Source of the DNA: Anaerolineales bacterium | Lineage (GTDB): Bacteria > Chloroflexota > Anaerolineae > Anaerolineales > Villigracilaceae | Assembly (NCBI GenBank): GCA_025056515.1 | Contig: JANWWB010000103.1 | Location: 1-7,124 of the forward strand | Direction: 5' to 3' | DNA: 7,124 bases | Part shown: piece by piece, positions 1 to 5,261 of the stretch | Layout of the letters: the number at the start of each line of letters is the position of its first letter | Position numbering within the stretch: the first letter of the stretch is position 1 | Notes under the pieces: generated by a model | Seen by the model: the letters and a program-made list of their open reading frames with translations, nothing else | Told to the model about the DNA's origin: nothing | Databases searched by the model: none | Program-made: the position numbers and the translations under genes

Positions 1-1913
1 GCCTCTCGGAAAGCAGCATCCTGGAGAACTTCCAGCAAGGGGATGAGCAAATCACTGACAGCATGACGGCTAGGGATAACCAATTGATACGGTTCAGAGA
101 AAAGAGGGATAAAATCCAAATCAAGTGCTTGCGCCGCCGCCGGGATTCCCAAGCCACAATCGGCGCGCCCCGAAGCAACTGCCGCAGCCACCCCCAAGTG
201 GGTGTATTCTTCTTGATTATAGCCGCGAATCCGGTCAACAGGAATCCCCAAACGCCCCAATTCATAGTCCAGCAAGACCCGTGTTCCGGCTCCACGCTGA
301 CGATTGACAAACACAACGTCCGGACGCACCAGATCTTCCAAACTGCGTAGGTTTTTTGGATTCCCCTTACGCACAATCAGTCCTTGCAGGCGTTCTACAA
401 AACCATAGACTCGAACCGGAATACCCGATAGATATTTTCGGATATACGAAAGATTGTACTCCCCTGTCTCTGGGTCAAGGAGATGAGAACCGGCCAGATG
501 GGCTTCGCCGCGCCGCAACGCCAATAATCCCCCTAACGAGCCTACATTTGCCGAAGCCAACCGCCGTTCGCGTTGAGCCAAGAATTGAGCCAGCAAGTCC
601 AAGGTCATGTCGTGTGAACCGATGCAAACGATTGTTTGTGCCAATTCAGCAGGCATTCGATACAAAAGCACCTCCACCTGCTCGCCGGCCTCTGCTCCCT
701 GAACACCGCGCGGTAAGAGGACTAAGCCATCGGCGCGCACTAACGATGTGATCACCCCTGCTCCTCTAGAGAGTGGAGCCGCCAAAAGGTTGCCATCCAC
801 CTCCCCCAAAGCCACCCGAACATAATCATCGTCCCCAGCTGGAGAGGTGATCTTACGCGTCAGACGCGCTCGCGCTCGCAAAGGATACTGCGGATGACGC
901 CCCAACCAACGCGCCAACAGTGGCTCGACAAAAAGTTCACCCGTCAAGGCCGCTGAGACCGGATACCCCGGAACACCAATAATCGGAACCGTCCTCGAAA
1001 GCTCACCAATCTCACTCTGAAGAAGGCCTAGAATAACCGGGTGTCCTGGACGCACGGCTACGCCATGAACGAGGAGCGTTCCCAACGCCATCACCACCTT
1101 GGCCGAAAAATCCTCCGAACCAGCGGAAGAACCAGCATTGAGCAAAATCAGATCATGACCCTGCGCCGCCTGACGCACACGAGCACAAATCGCCTCAAAA
1201 TCATCCGGGGTAATCGGAAAACGAGTGGCCTCCCCACCCCAGGCGTTTACCTGCGCCGCGAGGACCAGCGAGTTATACTCCAAAATGTCGCCTGGATTCA
1301 ACGGTTGACCAAGTGGTTTTAGCTCGGTGCCGGTCGGTAGGACAGCCACGCGCGGGCGTCGCGCCACCTGAATCGTGGTACAACCCGCTGCAGCAATTGC
1401 TCCCAGGTCAACCGGTCGCAACACATGACCGGCCGGCAGCACCAGTTGCGTTGCCACAATGTCCTCCCCTAAAGGACGGACATGACTCCAAGGTGTCATC
1501 GCCGCTCGCAAGCGTATCGCCGCCGGTTGACGGATATTGTCGGACAGAATCTCCCCCTTTTCATCTAATGCTTCCACCTGCTCAATCGGAACGACTGCAT
1601 CAAAGCCCTCCGGCAGGGCATCGCCGGTATCCACGTAGCGGGCCTCGGGTCCGACTTGCAATCTAACCGGCGAGGAAGGTTGTGCTCCGGCTGTTTGTTC
1701 CGCTCGGATGGCAAAACCATCCATTGCAGCTGCATGATAATGCGGGGAACAGATTTTTGCCCAAACCGGCTCGGCCAGAACACGCCCAAGAGCATGCTCG
1801 TCTACGGGAATTTCCTCTTTTCCCAATACACCCCACAAGCCAGCCTGTCGCAATGCCTCCTCAAAACGGCTCTTCGCTTCAGGTAAGGGAAGATCATGTA
1901 GATAAACAGACAT
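1..1913 (-). CDS. moeA: MoeA-type molybdopterin molybdenumtransferase fused to a substrate-binding (PBP-like) domain; C-terminus cut by window edge
   Basis: The minus strand is open from an ATG at 1913-1911 to the left edge (637 codons, no stop). Residues about 1-420 are MoeA, which inserts molybdate into adenylylated molybdopterin. Visible motifs are MDGFAIR (64-70), TGDALP (96-101), PTGTEL (193-198), GSSAGSEDF (261-269) and GVPGYPVSA (313-321). The usual KPGKP-like motif reads RPGHP (288-292). Residues about 421-637 form a LysR/ModE-like periplasmic-binding domain (the PBP_like fusion known in anaerobes and archaea), with SHDMTLDLLA (433-442), GSLGGLLALRRGE (458-470) and RGAGTRVLLDY (540-550). 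No signal peptide is visible, so it should be cytoplasmic, perhaps sensing or delivering molybdate or tungstate (inferred). No Shine-Dalgarno precedes the ATG, but a TATAAT ends 6 nt upstream. The known fusion is about 640-660 residues, so only a few residues should be missing. Confidence 0.93.
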   Translation of the reverse strand, partial: MSVYLHDLPLPEAKSRFEEALRQAGLWGVLGKEEIPVDEHALGRVLAEPVWAKICSPHYHAAAMDGFAIRAEQTAGAQPSSPVRLQVGPEARYVDTGDALPEGFDAVVPIEQVEALDEKGEILSDNIRQPAAIRLRAAMTPWSHVRPLGEDIVATQLVLPAGHVLRPVDLGAIAAAGCTTIQVARRPRVAVLPTGTELKPLGQPLNPGDILEYNSLVLAAQVNAWGGEATRFPITPDDFEAICARVRQAAQGHDLILLNAGSSAGSEDFSAKVVMALGTLLVHGVAVRPGHPVILGLLQSEIGELSRTVPIIGVPGYPVSAALTGELFVEPLLARWLGRHPQYPLRARARLTRKITSPAGDDDYVRVALGEVDGNLLAAPLSRGAGVITSLVRADGLVLLPRGVQGAEAGEQVEVLLYRMPAELAQTIVCIGSHDMTLDLLAQFLAQRERRLASANVGSLGGLLALRRGEAHLAGSHLLDPETGEYNLSYIRKYLSGIPVRVYGFVERLQGLIVRKGNPKNLRSLEDLVRPDVVFVNRQRGAGTRVLLDYELGRLGIPVDRIRGYNQEEYTHLGVAAAVASGRADCGLGIPAAAQALDLDFIPLFSEPYQLVIPSRHAVSDLLIPLLEVLQDAAFRE

Positions 1914-1919
1914 AGGTGT

Positions 1920-1925
1920 ATTATA
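1920..1925 (-). promoter_or_regulatory. -10 hexamer TATAAT of the moeA-PBP gene, positioned for a leaderless transcript
   Basis: On the minus strand a perfect TATAAT is followed by ACACCT and then the ATG of the MoeA fusion. Initiation at the usual distance from a -10 box would fall on the A of the start codon. No good -35 hexamer lies 16-18 nt upstream and no ribosome-binding site is present, which fits leaderless initiation. The position is seen directly; promoter activity is inferred. Confidence 0.5.
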
Positions 1926-1959
1926 CCGAAAGCTGCCAAACTCAAAAGTAAATCAGCAC

Positions 1960-2123
1960 TGCTCTGTTGGAAACATCGGTTCTTGTGTCACTGCGAGCGC
2001 AGCGCCTGCCCCGAGCGAAGCGTGAGGGAAGCAATCTCCTGGTTTGCAAGGAGATTGCTTCGGCAGCTACGCCGCCTCGCAAAGACACTCAAAAATGAGA
2101 GTTTGACTTCTTGCAACAGAGCA
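1960..2123. mobile_element. MITE-like non-autonomous element with terminal inverted repeats and target-site duplication
   Basis: The ends are perfect 10-bp inverted repeats: TGCTCTGTTG at 1960-1969 and CAACAGAGCA at 2114-2123. Directly abutting them outside are direct repeats that match at 8 of 9 positions, AATCAGCAC (1951-1959) and AATCGGCAC (2124-2132), as expected of a 9-bp target duplication with one later change. The 164-bp interior has no transposase gene and contains a large palindrome. Inverted ends, flanking duplication and short non-coding length together define a MITE-like structure. The parent transposase family is unknown. The right end, read inward as TCTGTTGCAA, recalls IS6-family ends, but that family makes 8-bp duplications, so the link is weak. 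Confidence 0.6.
1986..2087. repeat. Imperfect palindromic repeat (CHCERS-type dispersed repeat) inside the MITE-like element
   Basis: A perfect 13-bp inner stem, GAAGCAATCTCCT (2028-2040) with AGGAGATTGCTTC (2049-2061), encloses an 8-nt loop. An outer stem pairs 1986-1997 with 2076-2087 at 10 of 12 positions. The left arm carries about 17 nt (2011-2027) with no partner on the right, so the full structure is asymmetric. Its spurious translation contains CHCERSACPERS, typical of dispersed palindromic repeats that are often mis-called as small proteins in many bacterial genomes. Only one copy is in this window. Confidence 0.75.
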
Positions 2124-2282
2124 AATCGGCACACAAACCATCCAACAAAGCCGATGTTCGTTAGTGAGCAAACGTTTCGCTAGAAAATATCATTCTCTCC
2201 AGTCGTTGCGAGAGACAGCTAAAGATTCATTACTTTGAAGGAGAGAACGTGTTAGAATTCCAAGGGAAACAAGGAGCAAAAT

Positions 2283-2879
2283 ATGGTCAATCCAAGATAT
2301 GCGTTTGACGTTTTCATTTCCTACAGCCATAAAGATAAAGAGTGGGTTCATAAGGTCCTGTTACCCACTCTCGAAACGAACGGCATTCGCGTCTGTATTG
2401 ACATCCGAGATTTTCTGCCCGGCAAGCCATCTCTGCTAAATATGCAAGAGGCCTCGCACAACAGCCGTCATACGCTTTTGGTTTTGACACCGAACTGGTT
2501 GGAGAGCGAGTGGACGCTCTATGAAAGCCTGCTTGCACGCACAGATGACCCAGCCGGTTTTCAGCGACGCACAATTCCTCTGATGCTCCAGCGTTGTGAC
2601 CCGCCCCCGTTCCTGGCCATGCTGACTTGGGTAGATTTCACCAATCCCAAGCATGAAAAAGAAGCTTGGAGACTCCTCTTTCGAGCTTTGGAAAAAACTA
2701 TCGAAAAACCAACCCTTGTAAAAGCAAGTGGAAAACGCCAGCAAGGGACCACCCGATCAGAATCGGCTGAGGCAACCAATGTAAAAATCGAAATTGGAAA
2801 AGACGTGCAAGGGAGCGTGATCATTGTTGGAAGCGGCAACACAGTGACTCTGGCCGCTCAGGGAGAGAAGAACGACTAA
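2283..2879 (+). CDS. TIR-domain protein with RHIM-like C-terminal tail
   Basis: This 198-residue protein begins with a TIR domain (about 6-140): strand A and following segment FDVFISYSHKDKEW (8-21), BB-loop RDFLPGKP (42-49), strand and helix LLVLTPNWLESEW (65-77), and a Glu at 81 in the W-x3-E arrangement where catalytic TIR NADases carry their glutamate. NAD+ cleavage is therefore plausible but not proven. A polar linker (about 141-165) leads to a Gly/Val/Ile-rich tail, 167-190, with the core IIVGSGNTV (180-188). There is no signal peptide or membrane segment. AAGGAG at 2271-2276 lies 6 nt before the ATG and fixes the start. No NLR, STAND ATPase, cyclase or SIR2 gene is adjacent. The gene lies beside a MITE-like element and looks less GC-rich than the riboflavin genes after it, so horizontal acquisition is possible. 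Confidence is high for TIR and low for a specific biological role. Confidence 0.88.
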   Translation: MVNPRYAFDVFISYSHKDKEWVHKVLLPTLETNGIRVCIDIRDFLPGKPSLLNMQEASHNSRHTLLVLTPNWLESEWTLYESLLARTDDPAGFQRRTIPLMLQRCDPPPFLAMLTWVDFTNPKHEKEAWRLLFRALEKTIEKPTLVKASGKRQQGTTRSESAEATNVKIEIGKDVQGSVIIVGSGNTVTLAAQGEKND

Positions 2880-2921
2880 AAAATTTATAAACCTCTTACA
2901 ATCAATCCAAGAAGAGGGGGG

Positions 2922-2927
2922 TAGAAT
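2922..2927 (+). promoter_or_regulatory. -10-like hexamer TAGAAT for the ribD-C/ribA/SDR unit
   Basis: TAGAAT, one mismatch from TATAAT, is followed by ACGAAC and then the ATG at 2934. This is the same 6-nt spacing seen before moeA. The nearest -35-like sequence, TTACAA at 2896-2901, leaves a 20-nt spacer, which is too long for a normal sigma-70 site. A G-rich stretch (2914-2921) could act as a distant ribosome-binding site, but it would lie 12 nt from the ATG. Promoter function is inferred. Confidence 0.35.
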
Positions 2928-2933
2928 ACGAAC

Positions 2934-3635
2934 ATGCTTCGTCCGTATGTCCTCGTCAATGTTGCTATGACTGTTGATGGCAAAATCGATAGTGCTGCTC
3001 GCCGCGGCGCAACCATCTCCTCAGCAACCGATAAGCGCCGTGTAGACGAATTGCGCGCTAGTGTAGATGCCGTCCTGGTCGGCGGCAAAACACTCCTGAA
3101 TGAAAGTCCTAAACTGACCGTCCGCAACCCTGCCCTGCGCCGCGAACGCCTCGAACGCGGTTTACCGGAAAACCCGATGAAAGTCGGCGTGGTTAGCGTT
3201 GCTAACCTCGACCTGGATGGCGACTTTGTCCGCGCTGGTCCAGCTGAACGGCTAATCTTCACCACCCGCCGCACGTCACCGGAACAAATCGTCCGCCTGG
3301 AAAAGGCCGGGGTACAAGTTTTTGTCAGTCGTGGTAGCGAGCGCGTTGACCTAGGTGAAATGCTGGAGACCCTTCACCGTCTTGGTGTCCGAAGGCTGCT
3401 GGTCGAAGGCGGCGGAACGATTTTAGCCGAATTCTTCCGCCTGGGTCTGGTGGACGAGCTGAGCATCTATCTCGCTCCGCGACTTTTTGGTGGGGCAACT
3501 GCGCCCACTCTTGCCGATGGTCCTGGCTTTCTACCGAATCAAGCCCCGCGTCTTACGCTTGTCTCAGTTGAGCGATTTGACCCTGAAGGCGGCATCCTCC
3601 TTCGCTACCTCATCCCTTCTCCCTCTACGCTCTGA
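2934..3635 (+). CDS. Stand-alone RibD-C domain reductase, archaeal type (2,5-diamino-6-ribosylamino-4(3H)-pyrimidinone 5'-phosphate reductase)
   Basis: The 233-residue product is a single RibD C-terminal (DHFR-like) domain without the zinc deaminase half of bacterial RibD. Family motifs are VNVAMTVDGKI (8-18), DELRASVDAVLVGGKTLL (38-55), LTVRNP (61-66), LLVEGGG (155-161) and the late segment LVDELSIYLAPRLFGG (172-187), which I recall as very like the archaeal enzyme. That enzyme reduces the ribosyl side chain before deamination, using NAD(P)H. The usual TVxxDDP motif reads TLLNESP (53-59). The next gene is GTP cyclohydrolase II, whose product is this enzyme's expected substrate. The start is the first ATG after the TIR stop and begins the conserved strand directly. 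A bacterial-order substrate (after deamination) or another pterin-like substrate cannot be excluded. Confidence 0.85.
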   Translation: MLRPYVLVNVAMTVDGKIDSAARRGATISSATDKRRVDELRASVDAVLVGGKTLLNESPKLTVRNPALRRERLERGLPENPMKVGVVSVANLDLDGDFVRAGPAERLIFTTRRTSPEQIVRLEKAGVQVFVSRGSERVDLGEMLETLHRLGVRRLLVEGGGTILAEFFRLGLVDELSIYLAPRLFGGATAPTLADGPGFLPNQAPRLTLVSVERFDPEGGILLRYLIPSPSTL

Positions 3636-3647
3636 CTCTCCACCGGC

Positions 3648-3663
3648 AACTAGATATCTAGTT
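3648..3663. promoter_or_regulatory. 16-bp perfect palindrome in the ribD-C/ribA gap
   Basis: The sequence AACTAGATATCTAGTT is its own reverse complement. It fills part of the 44-nt gap after the reductase stop and ends 2 nt before the AAGGAG (3666-3671) of ribA. It could be a dimeric repressor operator; as RNA it could form a short hairpin or allow dimerisation next to the ribosome-binding site. It has no T-tract, so it is not a typical terminator. Function is unknown. Confidence 0.5.
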
Positions 3664-3679
3664 TGAAGGAGATACTCTT

Positions 3680-4444
3680 ATGGGACTCACCCGCGCTCAA
3701 ATCGAAGCCCTGCTGGATGAAAACCGCAACCACCACTGTGAAGGCCTCGGCCCTGATCGCGTCTGTGTAAGAATTGAAGCCATCGCTCAATTACCCTCAC
3801 GGTTCGGCCAATTCCAGATTGTCGCTTTCTATAATAATCGCGACAACAAAGAACACGTTGCCCTGATTCACGGCAACATACTCGAGGCCAAGGATGTGCC
3901 GGTACGCATCCACTCCGAATGTCTGACCGGAGATGTGCTTGGTTCGTTGCGTTGCGACTGCCGCGACCAACTTGAAAGCGCCTTGCGCATGATTGGGCAG
4001 ATGGAGCGCGGTGTCCTGCTCTACATGCGTCAGGAGGGGCGCGGGATCGGTCTCATCAACAAAATCCGTGCCTATGCCCTCCAGGAGCAAGGGCTGGATA
4101 CTGTTGAGGCCAACCTAGCGCTCGGCTTCCGAGACGATGAGCGCGAATACTCGGTGGCTGCCCACATGCTTCTCTCATTGCACATCCAGTCCATCCGCCT
4201 CATCACCAACAACCCGAACAAAATCAACGACCTTGCCCGCTATGGAATCAAAGTTAGCGGACGGATTCCGCACATCATGCCACCCAACGAGCACAATCGC
4301 TTCTATTTGGAGACCAAAGCGCTCAAATCCGGACACCTGATAGATACGTTCGGCCAAGCTCATCTACCCGAACAGGCTGACCCACCGATGGTAGAAGGAA
4401 TGGACGAGGAAGTCCTAGCGATCATTCGAAAGTATTACAAGTAG
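3680..4444 (+). CDS. ribA: GTP cyclohydrolase II
   Basis: The enzyme converts GTP to 2,5-diamino-6-ribosylamino-4(3H)-pyrimidinone 5'-phosphate, formate and pyrophosphate, the first committed step of riboflavin synthesis in the cytoplasm. The zinc site is complete: Cys81, Cys92 and Cys94 in HSECLTGDVLGSLRCDC (78-94). Other hallmarks are YMRQEGRGIGLINKIRAYALQ (115-135), the DER segment with Asp153 and Arg155 matching the catalytic Asp and Arg of the E. coli enzyme, and LITNNPNKI (174-182). At 254 residues it is longer than the roughly 196-residue E. coli enzyme, with about 28 extra N-terminal and 30 extra C-terminal residues. It is not fused to DHBP synthase (RibB). AAGGAG at 3666-3671 supports the start. 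It follows the reductase by 44 nt and precedes an SDR gene by 64 nt, probably in one operon. A 16-bp palindrome sits in its 5' gap; no FMN riboswitch is present. Confidence 0.96.
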   Translation: MGLTRAQIEALLDENRNHHCEGLGPDRVCVRIEAIAQLPSRFGQFQIVAFYNNRDNKEHVALIHGNILEAKDVPVRIHSECLTGDVLGSLRCDCRDQLESALRMIGQMERGVLLYMRQEGRGIGLINKIRAYALQEQGLDTVEANLALGFRDDEREYSVAAHMLLSLHIQSIRLITNNPNKINDLARYGIKVSGRIPHIMPPNEHNRFYLETKALKSGHLIDTFGQAHLPEQADPPMVEGMDEEVLAIIRKYYK

Positions 4445-4508
4445 TAGCAGCTATCAGACTAACCCAAGTAACAATACAATCCGCCTATCGTACTCCACAG
4501 GATAAGCT

Positions 4509-5222
4509 ATGACTCTCCAAAATCGCGTTGTCGTTATTACTGGTGCGACAGGAGGGCTTGGCTCGCAACTGACCCGCGAGCTAGCTATCCGCGGCGCTCA
4601 ACTAGCCCTTCTCGGGCGCGACGCTGCTCGTCTCGAGGCCCTAACCGCCAGCCTGTCTGTGCCCAAAGAACGCATCCTATCCTGCGTCGTAGACCTGCTT
4701 GACCCGTCCGAGACACGCCGCGCCGCCCAAGATATCGCAGCCCGCTTTGGGCGCATCGAGATTCTCCTGCACCTGGTCGGTGGCTGGACAGGCGGAAAGA
4801 CCCTAGTCGAAGCCTCCGCCGATGACCTGACTTTCATGCTCAACCAACACGTCTGGACTTCTTTCCATGTCGTGCAGGCTTTTATCCCATATCTGGTCAA
4901 GAATGGCTGGGGACGTGTTGTGATGGTCTCATCCCCCTACGCAGCGCGACCACGCGCCAAAAGTGGTCCGTATGCCATTGCGAAGGCTGGGCAAGAGGCT
5001 CTCCTTTTGACTCTCTCGCAAGAATTACAAGGCACGGGCGTCACTGCCAATCTTGTGCAGGTTAAGACGATTGACCTGCAGCGTGAAAAAGTCAACCTCC
5101 CCACACCCCAAAACGCCTTCTGGAGCACGCCAGAGGAACTTTCTGCTGCCATTCTCTACTTGCTTTCCGAAGAAGCGGGTTCAGTCAACGGCGCGCGGCT
5201 GCCGTTGTATGGCTCATACTAA
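4509..5222 (+). CDS. Short-chain dehydrogenase/reductase with GGWxGG signature
   Basis: This 237-residue classical SDR has the nucleotide-binding TGATGGLG (11-18), Asp62 in VVDLLD, catalytic Ser141/Ser142 and YAIAK (Tyr155, Lys159). The usual NNAG motif is replaced by HLVGGWTGG (88-96), followed by NQHVWTSFH (112-120). This arrangement recalls quinonoid dihydropteridine reductase (AGGWAGG then IWTS), and also a large group of uncharacterised bacterial SDRs, so the substrate stays open. Gly-rich motif and absence of a signal peptide point to a soluble NAD(P)H enzyme. AGGA at 4499-4502 lies 6 nt before the ATG. It is the last gene before the terminator at 5225 and probably co-transcribed with ribA, though TACAAT at 4475-4480 could be a weak internal -10. 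The neighbourhood of GTP-derived cofactor genes makes a pterin or flavin-precursor substrate a reasonable guess. Confidence 0.88.
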   Translation: MTLQNRVVVITGATGGLGSQLTRELAIRGAQLALLGRDAARLEALTASLSVPKERILSCVVDLLDPSETRRAAQDIAARFGRIEILLHLVGGWTGGKTLVEASADDLTFMLNQHVWTSFHVVQAFIPYLVKNGWGRVVMVSSPYAARPRAKSGPYAIAKAGQEALLLTLSQELQGTGVTANLVQVKTIDLQREKVNLPTPQNAFWSTPEELSAAILYLLSEEAGSVNGARLPLYGSY

Positions 5223-5224
5223 AC

Positions 5225-5256
5225 GCCCCCCGCCTTGTCAAAAGCGAGGGGCTTTT
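5225..5256 (+). terminator. Rho-independent terminator of the ribD-C/ribA/SDR unit
   Basis: A GC-rich 9-position stem pairs 5225-5233 with 5244-5252, with one C-A mismatch and a 10-nt loop, followed by TTTT (5253-5256). It begins 3 nt after the SDR stop codon. On the opposite strand the stem is followed by only three Ts, so it may weakly stop the convergent nitroreductase transcript as well. Confidence 0.85.
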
Positions 5257-5261
5257 CCTGC

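Larger units (their letters stand above)
1914..2282. other. Gene-free region between divergent moeA-PBP and TIR genes
   Basis: These 369 bases separate the divergent starts at 1913 (minus) and 2283 (plus). The left part holds the moeA -10 box, the middle (1951-2132) a MITE-like element with its flanking direct repeats, and the right part (2133-2282) the presumed leader of the TIR gene. I see no convincing sigma-70 promoter for the TIR gene. Two AAGGAG sequences lie in the leader, at 2238-2243 and 2271-2276; the second is correctly spaced for the TIR start. The open frame at 1983-2183 is a by-product of the palindromic repeat and not a gene. Confidence 0.7.

Noticed and set aside
63..1666. Several plus-strand frames of 60-131 codons, for example 356-751 and 1313-1666
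   Set aside because: They lie antisense to the continuous, motif-rich MoeA-PBP frame and have no recognisable protein features.
2028..2061. Inverted GAAGCAATCTCC units as a possible CRISPR repeat
   Set aside because: There is one inverted pair and no regularly spaced direct repeats or spacers.
1983..2183. Small plus-strand frame, 66 codons, with CHCERSACPERS
   Set aside because: It is the translation of the palindromic repeat inside the MITE-like element; such CHCERS frames are well-known spurious calls.
2314..2842. Minus-strand frames of 86-102 codons opposite the TIR gene
   Set aside because: They are shadows of the TIR frame, with no domain features and mutually overlapping.
2283..2879. 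TIR gene as part of a multi-gene defence island (Thoeris, CBASS or similar)
   Set aside because: No cyclase, SIR2, ThsA-like or NLR gene is present on either side; the neighbours are metabolic genes.
2880..2933. Possible FMN riboswitch before the riboflavin genes
   Set aside because: The gap is only 54 nt, too short for the element, and shows only a 6-bp stem (2892-2897 with 2912-2917).
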